A stretch of DNA of 64,000 nucleotides from Nonomuraea typhae (lineage in GTDB: Bacteria; Actinomycetota; Actinomycetes; Streptosporangiales; Streptosporangiaceae): the NCBI RefSeq assembly GCF_009760925.1, contig NZ_VRLV01000009.1, positions 1 through 64,000 on the forward strand. The letters run 5' to 3'. Shown in pieces: positions 43,315 to 51,653 of this stretch (position 1 is its first letter; every line of letters begins with the position of its first letter). Position numbers and translations under genes: made by a program. Under the pieces are notes generated by a model. The model saw only the letters and a program-made list of their open reading frames with translations. It was not told where the DNA came from and did not search any database.

Positions 43315-44076
43315 ATGAACAGCAGTGATTTCCTCTCCAGGCAGTTCGAGGCCCACCGCGGCCACCTGCATTCCGTCGCCCTCCGCATCCTCGGCTCCGA
43401 CGAGGCGGCCCAGGCGGCGCTGCGGGAGGCGCGGTCACGGCTGAACGGGAACCTCGGCGGCTGGCTGACGACGGTCGTCGGGCGGATCTGCCTGGACATG
43501 CTGCGGGCCAGGCCGCCCCTGCCGCCGGGGCAGGAGACGGCGCTGGCCGACTCCGTGGGCCTGGCGCTGCTGGCGGTGCTGGAGACGCTGGCGCCGGACG
43601 AGCGGCTGGCCCTGGTGCTGCATGACCTGTTCGGCCTGCCGTACGAGGAGATCGCGCCCATCGTGGAGCGGTCGCCGGCGGCCGCGCGGGAACTGGCCGG
43701 GCGGGCGCGGCGGCGGGTGCGCGGGCTCAGCCCGGTCGCGGAGGCGGATCTGAGGGCGCACAGGGCGGCGGTGGCGGCGTTCCTGGCCGCGGCGGGGGAG
43801 GGCGATTTCGACGCGCTGAGCGCGATCCTGGCGCCGGACGTGGTGGTCCGGTCGGACGCCGGGCCGAGCGTCAGGGGGGCCGTCGCGGTGGCGGGGCAGG
43901 CGGTCATGTTCGCCCGCCTCGCCACGGCCTCATCCGAGTTCGTGGACGGGCTGCCCGCGATCGTGGTCAGGGAGGGGGGACGGCCGGTGCGGGTCATGCG
44001 GTTCACCGTCGCGGGCGGGCGCATCGCGGAGATCGAGGTGCTGACCGATCCGGCGCGGCTGCGTCTCCCGGGATGA
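43315..44076 (+). CDS. ECF41-like sigma factor with SnoaL-like tail, weak region 2
   Basis: The 253-residue protein has a sigma region 2-like start (AHRGHLHSVALRILGSDEAA), NLGGWLTTVVGRICLDMLRAR, region 4 (LAPDERLALVLHDLFGLPYEEIAPIVERSPAA) and a C-terminal SnoaL-like domain (about 155-253), the ECF41/SigJ layout. The usual DAVQEAWLRL core of region 2 reads AALREARSRL and is shortened, so -10 recognition may be altered. No carboxymuconolactone-decarboxylase partner, common with ECF41, is adjacent. It converges on the protease array. Confidence 0.8.
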   Translation: MNSSDFLSRQFEAHRGHLHSVALRILGSDEAAQAALREARSRLNGNLGGWLTTVVGRICLDMLRARPPLPPGQETALADSVGLALLAVLETLAPDERLALVLHDLFGLPYEEIAPIVERSPAAARELAGRARRRVRGLSPVAEADLRAHRAAVAAFLAAAGEGDFDALSAILAPDVVVRSDAGPSVRGAVAVAGQAVMFARLATASSEFVDGLPAIVVREGGRPVRVMRFTVAGGRIAEIEVLTDPARLRLPG

Positions 44077-44079
44077 AGG

Positions 44080-44109
44080 CGGGCGAGCCCCGTTCACGGG
44101 ACTCGCCCG
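44080..44109. terminator. Bidirectional hairpin between the sigma gene and protease 1
   Basis: CGGGCGAG (44080-44087) pairs with CTCGCCCG (44102-44109), and an inner CCCG/CGGG continues the stem. It starts 3 bp after the sigma stop and ends 5 bp before the protease 1 stop, so it can serve both. Confidence 0.7.
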
Positions 44110-44113
44110 ATCC

Positions 44114-45655
44114 TCAGTACAGGATCTCGCCGTTCGGGCCCACGAGGGACTTCGTCTCGGCGAGCGTGGCCTTGTTGTAGACGTCGGCCGTCTCGCTGTC
44201 GAAGTAGGCGGAGCTGATGAGGTCGATGCGGTTGTTGCCGTCCTGGTCGGCGAAGAGGCTGGTCACGCCGTTGACGTAGCCGGCGCGCTTGGCGTTGTCA
44301 TACTTGAGCAGCCACGGGCCGCCGTCGGCGCCGCCGGTCATCGAGCACTTGAGAACCTGGTGCTCCTCCACCCGGAACGTGTTGACCTGGTAGGTCTTGG
44401 TGCCGGTCTTGCCGTAGCAGAACTTGGGCGTCACGCCGGTGAACGGCTTGTCGCCGTCGGGGTGCGGGTCGCCGGGGTAGCCGAAGGCGTAGACGGGCTG
44501 GCCCTTGGGCTGGTTCCACGCGAAGCCCTGCCCACCGACCGCGTCGCCGAGCTTGCCGGTGTCCTTGGCCAGGCCGATGATGTAGCGGCTGCGGTAGTAC
44601 CTGGTCTCCTTGCCGAGCTTCACCCACTGCTTGATGAAGAAGCGGGTGGACCACCAGCCGATCTCGTTGCCCTTGGCGTCCTTGTCAACGGTGAGCGTGG
44701 CCAGGATCTTGCCTTCCGCCTTCTCCGCCGCCAGCTTCCTGTACTCGGATTCGGTGATCGGCTCGGGGCCGACCTGCTCGTAGCGCTCGCCGTTCTGGTT
44801 GGCGGCGGTGCTCGCCGGCGCCTGCTTGTAGGCCGCCTCGGTGACCTCGACCCTGGTCAGGGTCTTCTCCCCGGGATAGTCGTGCCCGACCTTGTCAGGA
44901 GTCAGATCGGTCGTCTTGGACCAGTACGGTCCCGCGGCTCCGTGCTTCTCGAAGCCGGCGACGAACTCCTCCTTCTTGATCTCCTCGTTCTTGACCCACT
45001 TGTCGCCCTTCCAGGCGTCCCAATCCTTCTTCGTGACCTCTTTCTCCTCGGTCAGCGTGAAGCCGTTGTGCACCGCCACGAAGGCGTAGTCGCCGTCGTA
45101 GTCGTCGTACACGTCGAGGTCGTAGGTCGTGAAGGCGTACGCGCCCGCGTAGACGCCGTACGGAGCCTTGCCCTGGTAATAGCCGGGCACGAAGACCCAC
45201 TTGCGGTAGACGTCCTTGCCGTCCTCGTACACGCAGTGGCCGGCGGTGGCGACCAGGTTGCGGTGGCGCGACTGGATCGACGTGGCCGAGCACCACCGGT
45301 AGTTGCCCTTGCGGTCCAGGAAGAAGACCTTGCCGAGGCTGCGCGGCAGGTTCACGTTCTTGACCTTGGCGGCCGGCTTGGCGGAGGTGATGGGCGCCGT
45401 CATGCCGGGCTTGCCGTCGAAGGACTTGGCCTGGGTGGTCATCAGCTTCGGCACGTCTTTGGCGTCCCAGTGGTACTGGGTGGCCTTCTTCAGGGCCGCG
45501 CCGTTGCCGTCCAGCCAGAAGAAGGCGTTGCTGTAGGCGTCGGCGGGTTTCGGCGCGAGGGGGTCCTGGACCCAGGTGGGCTCGGCGGTGGCCGGGAAGG
45601 CGAGGGCGGCGGCACTCAGGCCGGCTGCTGCGAGGGGGACGAGCAGGCGCTTCAC
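44114..45655 (-). CDS. Secreted trypsin-fold protein 1, catalytic Ser replaced by Asp
   Basis: The 513-residue product starts at GTG 45655 (TGGAG upstream) with a signal peptide ending FPATAEP. A pro-region (about 30-100) precedes the S1-like N-lobe: NVNLPRSLGKVFF, WCSATSIQS, His140 in VATAGHC and Asp189 in YDGDYAFV. An insertion of about 165 residues containing DKVGHDYPG precedes AVGGQGFAWNQ. The nucleophile motif reads GGADGGPW, with Asp444 where Ser is expected. It is thus probably a pseudoprotease or has altered chemistry. Last member of the array in transcription order. Confidence 0.88.
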   Translation of the reverse strand: MKRLLVPLAAAGLSAAALAFPATAEPTWVQDPLAPKPADAYSNAFFWLDGNGAALKKATQYHWDAKDVPKLMTTQAKSFDGKPGMTAPITSAKPAAKVKNVNLPRSLGKVFFLDRKGNYRWCSATSIQSRHRNLVATAGHCVYEDGKDVYRKWVFVPGYYQGKAPYGVYAGAYAFTTYDLDVYDDYDGDYAFVAVHNGFTLTEEKEVTKKDWDAWKGDKWVKNEEIKKEEFVAGFEKHGAAGPYWSKTTDLTPDKVGHDYPGEKTLTRVEVTEAAYKQAPASTAANQNGERYEQVGPEPITESEYRKLAAEKAEGKILATLTVDKDAKGNEIGWWSTRFFIKQWVKLGKETRYYRSRYIIGLAKDTGKLGDAVGGQGFAWNQPKGQPVYAFGYPGDPHPDGDKPFTGVTPKFCYGKTGTKTYQVNTFRVEEHQVLKCSMTGGADGGPWLLKYDNAKRAGYVNGVTSLFADQDGNNRIDLISSAYFDSETADVYNKATLAETKSLVGPNGEILY

Positions 45656-45668
45656 GGGGGGCTCCACT

Positions 45669-45697
45669 GGAGTAACAAAAGGGATGTCAGGACCCTA
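45669..45697 (-). promoter_or_regulatory. Leader/promoter block shared by array members, copy 1
   Basis: On the minus strand a TAGGGT (-10-like) is followed by CCTGACATCCCTTTTGTTAC, resembling the blocks upstream of members 2 to 4 (TATGTT or TAGGTT, then TCCCTTTA-like). Here it lies only 37 bp from the start codon, versus 66-70 bp in the others. Confidence 0.45.
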
Positions 45698-45751
45698 TCG
45701 GCCCACTGATCACTCTGGTTAGCGATCTACCTGAAAAGTTCTGCATAAATG

Positions 45752-45785
45752 CCGAAGGGCCCGGCTGAAAAGCCGAGCCCTTCGG
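45752..45785 (-). terminator. Terminator after protease 2
   Basis: CCGAAGGGC (45752-45760) and CGGCT (45762-45766) pair with AGCCG and GCCCTTCGG (45771-45785) around a 4-nt loop with one mismatch. It lies 52 bp beyond the member 2 stop and 97 bp before the member 1 start, separating the two transcription units. Confidence 0.8.
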
Positions 45786-45837
45786 GTCAAGCTGAGGTGA
45801 GCCGGGGTTTGGACCCCCGACTCAGGAGATCACCGAA

Positions 45838-47577
45838 CTACTTGGGGAGGCCCCAGGTGATCGGGCCGGACCACACCTTGGCGGCGGCCGAGTAGACAGC
45901 CGCGGTCTCCTCGTCGAAGTACGGCGAGGACATGTAGTCCCAACGGTCGTTGCCGTCCGTGTCGTACAGAACGCTGGTCACGCCGTTGACGTAGCCCATG
46001 CGCTTGGCGTTGCTGTACTTGAGCAGCCACGGGGCGCCGTTGTAGCCGCCGGTGACGGCGCACTTCAGCGACACGTGCTCCTCGATCTTCAGGCTCGCGA
46101 CCTTCGTCGCCTTCGGGCCGGTCTTGCCGTAGCACCACTTCGGCGTAACGCCGGTGTAGGGCTTCGAACCGTCCGGGTGGGCGGCGTAGGGGTAGCCGAA
46201 GGTACGAACGACCTTGCCGGTGCCCTGGTTCCACGCGACACCCTGGCCACCGACGTTGTCGCCGAGGCGACCGCTGTCCTTGACCTTGTGGCCGACGGTG
46301 AAGTACTCACGGAGGTAGTACTTCACGGTGGAGGACTTCTTGTAGTACTGGTTCACGTAGAACCGAGCGATGTAGTAACCGCCGGGGGCCAGCTTGAGCT
46401 TGCCGGTCTTGGGACGACCGTCCTCCTCGTAGGCAACCGGGATTACGTCGCCGCCCTTGTATGCCTCGGCGTAGGGCTCCTGGCCGGCAGCCTTCTTGGC
46501 GACGAACGCGTTGTACTCGGTCTCGGTAACGGGCTCGAACTTGAGGCCGTAGGCCGTAACGCGGTCGGGACGACCCTGCTCCGGCTGAACCTTGATCACG
46601 CTCTTGATCGCGTCGCGACCGTACCAGACGTCGCCGTTCTTCCGGCCGAGCTCCGCCGCGGAGTACGTCCCCGAGCCAACCTCGACGTCGGTGCGAACCG
46701 CGCCGGGGTAGTCGTGGCCGACCTTGTCGTCAGCGTTGGCGGTGCTGACGCGAACAACGGGACCAGCGTCCTTCTCGGCGTTGTCGTCGACGAGCTGACC
46801 GTTGGCGTTGTACTTAGCCGCCAGCTCCTTGGCCTTGGCCTCGGTGGCAGCGTCAGTCGCTTCCTTGATCTCGGTCGCCTTGATGGTGACCGCCTTGCCC
46901 TCGGACTTGGCCTTGAGGTAGTCCGGGCGCGAGACCTTGGTGCCCTCGTTGAACACGCCGCCGACACCGTTGTACACGGTGACGAAGGCGTAGTCGCGGT
47001 CGAAGTCCTCCCAGGTGGAGAGGTCGTAGTGCGTCCAGGCCTGCTTGCCGACGTAGATGCCGTAAGGGGCCTTGCCCTGGTAGTAGCTGGGCACGAAGAC
47101 CCACTTGGACACGACCTCGTCGTTGCCCTTGATGTCGTAGACGCAGTGGCCGGCGGTGGCGACCAGGTTGCGGTACTGCGACTGGATGGAGGTACCGGAG
47201 CACCAGTACAGCTTGCCGTCGCGACCCTCGAAGAAGACCTTACCGATGGACTTCGGCAGGTTCACGTTGTGGGACTTGACGGTGACCTTCTTCTCGGCAC
47301 CGATCGGGTCGACGATGCCGGGCTTGGTGTTCCCGACGTAGCCGCCCTTTTCGACGATCTTCTTGACGTCCTTGTTGTCCCAGTAGTAGGCCGTGGCCTG
47401 CTTCAGGGCAGCGTTGTCGGACTTGGTCCAGAAGTCGATGATCTCGGCGGCCTTGGCGTCGGCAGCCAGCATGGCGGCGTCAGCGGTCGGCTCGGCCTGG
47501 GCGGAGCCGGCCAGGCCGGCAGCCAGCAGACCAGTGGCCAGAATGGCGCCACCGGCCGGGAGGAGGATGCGCTTCAA
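45838..47577 (-). CDS. Secreted trypsin-fold protein 2, catalytic Ser replaced by Asn
   Basis: The 579-residue product starts best at TTG 47577 (AAGGAG 5 nt upstream; MKRILLPAGG); ATG 47619 is in frame without a site. Signal peptide ends AGSAQAEP; pro-region to about 100; His144 (VATAGHC) and Asp195 (FDRDYAFV) are kept. The insertion before GRLGDNVGGQG is about 225 residues, with DKVGHDYPG and TETEYNAFV. The nucleophile motif reads GGYNGAPW: Asn513 replaces Ser and the second Gly is Ala. Probably catalytically dead as a serine protease. Confidence 0.88.
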   Translation of the reverse strand: MKRILLPAGGAILATGLLAAGLAGSAQAEPTADAAMLAADAKAAEIIDFWTKSDNAALKQATAYYWDNKDVKKIVEKGGYVGNTKPGIVDPIGAEKKVTVKSHNVNLPKSIGKVFFEGRDGKLYWCSGTSIQSQYRNLVATAGHCVYDIKGNDEVVSKWVFVPSYYQGKAPYGIYVGKQAWTHYDLSTWEDFDRDYAFVTVYNGVGGVFNEGTKVSRPDYLKAKSEGKAVTIKATEIKEATDAATEAKAKELAAKYNANGQLVDDNAEKDAGPVVRVSTANADDKVGHDYPGAVRTDVEVGSGTYSAAELGRKNGDVWYGRDAIKSVIKVQPEQGRPDRVTAYGLKFEPVTETEYNAFVAKKAAGQEPYAEAYKGGDVIPVAYEEDGRPKTGKLKLAPGGYYIARFYVNQYYKKSSTVKYYLREYFTVGHKVKDSGRLGDNVGGQGVAWNQGTGKVVRTFGYPYAAHPDGSKPYTGVTPKWCYGKTGPKATKVASLKIEEHVSLKCAVTGGYNGAPWLLKYSNAKRMGYVNGVTSVLYDTDGNDRWDYMSSPYFDEETAAVYSAAAKVWSGPITWGLPK

Positions 47578-47620
47578 GGTAACTCCTTGCGCTGTCGTGG
47601 AACGCCTCTTGCGTCCCATG

Positions 47621-47648
47621 CGTCAGTAAAGGGATGCCTGGAAACATA
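47621..47648 (-). promoter_or_regulatory. Leader/promoter block shared by array members, copy 2
   Basis: Minus strand: TATGTT (47648-47643) then a spacer and TCCCTTTACTGACG. Copy 3 is the same length (28 nt) and almost identical. The distance from TATGTT to the TTG start is about 66 bp. The hexamer fits a -10 element. Confidence 0.55.
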
Positions 47649-47852
47649 CAGCGCCGATCTTGAAAACAGGAACCCGCTTTGGGCGGAAAAAGAGGGTCGC
47701 GTCTGCTGTGATCGTTCCGTGATGTTTATGCAGGAACTGTGGTGGCATGGGCGGAGAGTCGCGGCTGTGCTGTTTTCGCAGATCAGGTCAGCCGTGTTGC
47801 GGAAGTGACGCATGTGGTCAGGGGTTACCCGGGAGAGGGGGGCCCAACGCTA

Positions 47853-47868
47853 TGTGACGCAGATCACA
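47853..47868 (-). promoter_or_regulatory. Perfect CRP-type palindrome upstream of protease 2
   Basis: TGTGACGCAGATCACA is an exact match to TGTGA-N6-TCACA. It lies in the 433-bp gap between members 2 and 3, which serves only member 2, 276 bp before its start. The identical 16-mer recurs upstream of member 3. A further shared box, TGTGATCGTTCCG, is at 47707-47719. Confidence 0.65.
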
Positions 47869-47932
47869 TCGGATTGATGGCACCGTCCGCGTGTCCCGTG
47901 CGTCCAAACGGCTCACAACTTCCCGTGAACGG

Positions 47933-47965
47933 CCGTAGGGCCCGGCGAATCGCCGGGCCCTACGG
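47933..47965 (-). terminator. Terminator after protease 3
   Basis: A perfect 15-bp GC-rich stem (47933-47947 with 47951-47965) with loop AAT lies 45 bp beyond the member 3 stop. No long T-tract. Confidence 0.82.
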
Positions 47966-48010
47966 GTTATTCAGGGGTGCGAACGGCTGGCGCCGTCCGC
48001 TGAGCGTCGC

Positions 48011-49690
48011 CTAGAACGCCTTGCCGGACCACACCTTCGCCGCGGCCCTGTAGACCTCGGCCGTCTCACCGTCGAAGTACGGCGAGGTGATGGTGTCGAC
48101 GCGGTCGTTGCCGTTCTGGTCGGCGAAGGTGCTCGTGACACCGTTCACGTAACCGATGCGCTTGGCGTTGCTGTACTTGTACAGCCACGGGCCACCGTCG
48201 GCGCCCTCGGTCATCGCGCACTTGAGCGCCACGTGCTCCTCGATCTTCTTGGCCGCGGAGGCGGCCAGCTTCGAGGAGGTCTTGCCGTAGCACCACTTCG
48301 GCGTGACGCCGGTGTAGCTCTTGTTGCCGTCGGGGTGCGGAGCGGCCGGGTAACCGAACACGCGGACGTGCTTGCCCGTGGGCTGGTTCCAGGCGAAGCC
48401 CTGGCCGCCGACGTTGTCGCCGAGGCGACCGGCGTCCTTCACCGCGCTCGTGAGGGTGTAGTACTCACGGAAGTGGTACGTGGTGGTGGAGGACTTCTTG
48501 TACCACTGGTTCACGTAGAACTTGGCAACCCAGAAGCCGCCCGGCTCCTTGGCGAAGTCCTTCTCGACGCCGGCGAAGGTCACCTTGCCGCTGGCGCTGG
48601 TGTAGGCGGTGCCCAGCTCGTTGCCGGCGTTCTTGGACGCGACGAACGAGTTGTACTCCGTCTCGGTGACCCGCTTGAGCTCGATGCCCCGGAGGTTGCC
48701 GAGACCGGGCGTGAGGTCCTGCTGCCAGCGGTCGCCGTTCTTCTGGCCGTTGCTGGCGGCTTCCCAGGCGGACTTGGAGGTCTCGGTCTGGACCTTGGTG
48801 GCGCCGGGGTAGTCGTGCCCCACCTTGTCGTCGGGGTTGGCGACGGTCTTGGAGACGACCGGGCCCGCAGTCTCGATCTGCTTGCCGGTGGCGTCGTAGC
48901 CGTTCTCGATGTTGCCGCCAGCGTTGTACTTGGAAGCCAGTTCCTTCGCCTTGGCCTCGGTGGCGGCGTCGGTGGATTCCTTGATCTGCTGCTCGTCGAT
49001 GAACTTGGCGCCGGTGGCCTTGAGGTAGTCCGACTTCGAGACCTTGTTCTTGGTCTGGGTCAGGCCCGAGACGCCGTTGTAGACGGTGACGAAGGCGTAG
49101 TCGCGGTCGTAGTCCTCGAAGTTCGAGAAGTCGTAGTGGGTGAATGCCTGCTTGCCCACGTAGATCCCGAACGGAGCCTTGCCCTGGTAGTAGCCGGGGA
49201 CGAAGACCCACTTGTTCATGACGTCCTGGTTGGCCGCCACGTCGTAGACGCAGTGGCCGGCGGTGGCAACCAGGTTGCGGTACTGCGACTGGATCGAAGT
49301 GGCCGAGCACCACTTCTTCTCGCCCTTGCCGTTGACGAAGAACACCTTGCCGATGGTCTTCGGCAGGTTCACGTTGTGAACCTTGGCGGTGGTCTTCTTC
49401 TCGGCGCCGATCGGGGGGGCGGTGCCGGGCTTGCTGTCCGCGGAGTAGCCGCCCTTCTGCTGCAGCTTGGCTACGTCCTTACCGTCCCAGACGTTGGACT
49501 CCTTGGCGGCGCGGAGGGCCGCGCCGTTGTTGTCCGCCCAGAACTCGGCGATGGCCTTAGCGGTGGCCGCGCTCTTCGCCATCGGGTCGGAGGCGACGTC
49601 GTTGGCGGCCGAGGCGGAGCCGGCCAGGCCGGCGGCCAGCAGACCGGTAGCCAGGACGGCACCACCGGCGGGGATGAGGATGCGCTTCAA
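48011..49690 (-). CDS. Secreted trypsin-fold protein 3, catalytic Ser replaced by Asp
   Basis: The 559-residue product starts best at TTG 49690 after AAGGAG. Signal peptide ends AGSASAAN; pro-region to about 105; NVNLPKTIGKVFF, His146 (VATAGHC) and Asp197 (YDRDYAFV). An insertion of about 210 residues (ATEAKAKELASKYN, DKVGHDYPG, TETEYNSFV, FYVNQWYKKSST) precedes DAGRLGDNVGGQG. The nucleophile motif reads EGADGGPW with Asp498 in place of Ser. Closest to members 2 and 4. Confidence 0.88.
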   Translation of the reverse strand: MKRILIPAGGAVLATGLLAAGLAGSASAANDVASDPMAKSAATAKAIAEFWADNNGAALRAAKESNVWDGKDVAKLQQKGGYSADSKPGTAPPIGAEKKTTAKVHNVNLPKTIGKVFFVNGKGEKKWCSATSIQSQYRNLVATAGHCVYDVAANQDVMNKWVFVPGYYQGKAPFGIYVGKQAFTHYDFSNFEDYDRDYAFVTVYNGVSGLTQTKNKVSKSDYLKATGAKFIDEQQIKESTDAATEAKAKELASKYNAGGNIENGYDATGKQIETAGPVVSKTVANPDDKVGHDYPGATKVQTETSKSAWEAASNGQKNGDRWQQDLTPGLGNLRGIELKRVTETEYNSFVASKNAGNELGTAYTSASGKVTFAGVEKDFAKEPGGFWVAKFYVNQWYKKSSTTTYHFREYYTLTSAVKDAGRLGDNVGGQGFAWNQPTGKHVRVFGYPAAPHPDGNKSYTGVTPKWCYGKTSSKLAASAAKKIEEHVALKCAMTEGADGGPWLYKYSNAKRIGYVNGVTSTFADQNGNDRVDTITSPYFDGETAEVYRAAAKVWSGKAF

Positions 49691-49736
49691 GGGAACTGCT
49701 CCTTGGTCTGTCGTGAGTCGCCACACGCGACCCATG

Positions 49737-49764
49737 CGTCAGTAAAGGGATAGCAAGGAACATA
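49737..49764 (-). promoter_or_regulatory. Leader/promoter block shared by array members, copy 3
   Basis: Minus strand: TATGTT (49764-49759), spacer, then TATCCCTTTACTGACG. It is 69 bp before the TTG start, in the same frame of distances as copy 2. The remaining 311-bp gap to the next gene holds a CRP-type site and no other gene. Confidence 0.55.
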
Positions 49765-49959
49765 CCCGTGTGATCTTCGCAGGTGAAAGCCGTTCTGCCT
49801 CATCTGGTAGCTGTCGTTACCGCCGTGACCGTGCTGTTATCTGTCAGAGACCATTGCGGACGGTGATCGTAAACGTACGTTTTCACAGGCCACGAAGGAC
49901 GTACGGTGAATGGGGTAAATGGGCGGTAAGGGGGCGGGCACTCGGTGTGAACCCCTGAA

Positions 49960-49975
49960 TGTGACGCAGATCACA
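49960..49975 (-). promoter_or_regulatory. Perfect CRP-type palindrome upstream of protease 3
   Basis: TGTGACGCAGATCACA again, identical to the site upstream of member 2 including the central six bases, 270 bp before the member 3 start and 27 bp after the stop of the small orphan gene. Confidence 0.65.
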
Positions 49976-50001
49976 GGAACCAGATTGGCCTCTCGATCCG
50001 T

Positions 50002-50421
50002 CTAAGTCGCTCCGATCATGAGCGGGCAGCGGTGTACGGCGGTGCGGCTGGGGCAGCAGACGACCCCCACGGAGGTGAATCGGCCGTCCGTGAGCCAGAA
50101 ACCCCACTGGATGTCGGCGCCGCCCTTGAGGAGCGCGGCCGCGTTGGCCAGCCGTACCTCTCGGCCGATGCGCGCCTCGTCGGCGGGGTGCAGCAGGGCG
50201 CGGGTGGCCAGGTCGTACTCCTGGGCGAGCCAGGTCACGGCGTCGGCGGGGGTCTCGAAGGTGGCGGTCACCTGGCGGCGGGGGCGGGCCAGCCAGTCGG
50301 CGGTGCGTATCGGGGGCACGGGCGAGCTGGGGAACTCCGGGGTTCCGGGGCGCCGCTCCTCTTCCAGGCGGAGCTCTTCGCCGATTCCGGTCCACAGGTA
50401 GGCGTGGAAGTGGCCGGGCAT
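50002..50421 (-). CDS. Hypothetical cytosolic protein inside the protease array
   Basis: The 139-residue product has no signal peptide; it begins MPGHFHAYLWTGIGEELRLE and contains FETPADAVTWLAQEYDLATR and VGVVCCPSRTAVHRCP. It is rich in Trp, Arg and Cys near the end. It lies between members 3 and 4 on the same strand. I recognise no family. Low GC-skew difference and a sensible codon pattern support it as a gene; expression is unproven. Confidence 0.62.
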   Translation of the reverse strand: MPGHFHAYLWTGIGEELRLEEERRPGTPEFPSSPVPPIRTADWLARPRRQVTATFETPADAVTWLAQEYDLATRALLHPADEARIGREVRLANAAALLKGGADIQWGFWLTDGRFTSVGVVCCPSRTAVHRCPLMIGAT

Positions 50422-50450
50422 GTGGGGATATATGCCCGGAAGTCGGGCGC

Positions 50451-50483
50451 AAAAAAGGGGGCCCGGCGTGTGCCGGGCCCCCT
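50451..50483 (-). terminator. Intrinsic terminator after protease 4
   Basis: A perfect 12-bp stem (50456-50467 with 50472-50483), loop GTGT, followed on the minus strand by TTTTTT. It is the most classical terminator in the window, 13 bp beyond the stop. Confidence 0.93.
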
Positions 50484-50495
50484 CAGGTCAGGTGG

Positions 50496-51578
50496 TTACT
50501 TGTACAGCTCGCCGTTCGGGCCCACGACCTTGCCGGACCACACGTTCTTGGCGGCGTTGTAGACGTCGGCCGTCTCGCCGTCGAAGTACGGGGAGGTGAT
50601 GTAGTCGATCCGGTCGTTGCCGTCCTGGTCGGCGAAGGTGCTGGTGACGCCGTTGACGTAGCCCACGCGCTTGGCGTTGCTGTAGTTGCGCAGCCAGGGG
50701 CCGCCGTCGTAGCCCGGGGTCACGGCGCACTTGAGGCCCACGTGCTCCTCGATCTTCAGCCACGAGGCGCCGACCTTCTTGGTGGTGGTCGGGCCGTAGC
50801 AGGTCTTCGGGGTCACGCCCGTGTAGACCTTGTTGCCGTCCGGGTGCGGCGCGTACGGGTAGCCGAAGGCGCGCACCGGCTTGCCCTCGGGCTGGTTCCA
50901 GGAGATGCCCTGGGCGCCGACGTTGTCACCGAGGCGGCCGGCGTCGACGAGCTTACGGCCGTCGTGGCCGATGCCGTTGTAGACCGTGACGAACGCGTAG
51001 TCGCGGTCGTAGTCCTCGTAGGTGGTGAAGTCGTAGTGGGTGAAAGCCTGCTTGCCCACGTAGATCCCGAACGGAGCCTTGCCCTGGTAGTAACCGGGGA
51101 CGAAGACCCAGCGGTCCATGACGTCGCGGTTGCCGTCGGTGTCGTAGACGCAGTGGGCGGCGGTGGAGACCAGGTTGCGGTAGTTCGACTGGACCGAGGT
51201 GGCCGAGCACCAGCGGTACTTGCCGGAGGCGTCGACGAAGAAGACCTTGCCGATGGTCTTGGGCAGGTTCACGTTCTGCGACTTGCCGGAGCCGCCGGTC
51301 TGCGGAGCGGTCTGGCCGGGTCGTCCGTCCGGGCTGTAGCCACCCTTCTGGACGACCTTCTTCACGTCCGCCGCGTCCCAGGTGTACGCCGTGGCGGCGC
51401 GCAGCGCGGCGGCGTTGGACCGGAGCCAGAACGCGGCGACGGAGTGCGCCGCGCGGGTGTTGGTGGCCATCGGGTCCTTGGCGACGTCATCGGCGGCCTG
51501 GGCGACGCCGGACAGGCTGGCGGCCACGAGACCGGTCGCCACGAGCGCGCCACCGGCCGGGATAAGGATTCGCTTCAA
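50496..51578 (-). CDS. Secreted trypsin-fold protein 4, short form, Ser replaced by Asp
   Basis: The 360-residue product starts best at TTG 51578 (TGGAG upstream). Signal ends SGVAQAAD; pro-region to about 100; His142 in VSTAAHC and Asp193 in YDRDYAFV. It lacks the roughly 200-residue insertion: only about nine residues link VYNG to DAGRLGDNVGAQG. The nucleophile motif reads PGYDGGPW with Asp291 in place of Ser. N-terminal identity to members 2 and 3 shows a recent common origin. Confidence 0.9.
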   Translation of the reverse strand: MKRILIPAGGALVATGLVAASLSGVAQAADDVAKDPMATNTRAAHSVAAFWLRSNAAALRAATAYTWDAADVKKVVQKGGYSPDGRPGQTAPQTGGSGKSQNVNLPKTIGKVFFVDASGKYRWCSATSVQSNYRNLVSTAAHCVYDTDGNRDVMDRWVFVPGYYQGKAPFGIYVGKQAFTHYDFTTYEDYDRDYAFVTVYNGIGHDGRKLVDAGRLGDNVGAQGISWNQPEGKPVRAFGYPYAPHPDGNKVYTGVTPKTCYGPTTTKKVGASWLKIEEHVGLKCAVTPGYDGGPWLRNYSNAKRVGYVNGVTSTFADQDGNDRIDYITSPYFDGETADVYNAAKNVWSGKVVGPNGELYK

Positions 51579-51623
51579 GGTAACTCCAGGTTGCGCTGGC
51601 ATCGTCGCCCCTGCGGGCACGAA

Positions 51624-51653
51624 CTCAGCAATAAAAGGACAGCCCGGAACCTA
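51624..51653 (-). promoter_or_regulatory. Leader/promoter block shared by array members, copy 4
   Basis: Minus strand: TAGGTT (51653-51648), then CCGGGCTGTCCTTTTATTGC. It is diverged from copies 2 and 3 but at the same distance (70 bp) from the TTG start. A box TGTGATCGTTCCG at 51714-51726 is also shared with member 2. Confidence 0.5.

Noticed and set aside
45656..45837. A CRP-type site upstream of protease 1
   Set aside because: Only partial GTGA/TCAC half-sites with wrong spacing are present, unlike the exact palindromes before members 2 and 3.
46075..47808. A 577-codon frame on the plus strand antisense to protease 2 (similar long ones oppose proteases 1, 3 and 4)
   Set aside because: High GC at third codon positions leaves the opposite strand open. 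The product is low-complexity Val/Leu/Asp-rich without family features, while the minus-strand frame has signal peptide and S1 motifs.
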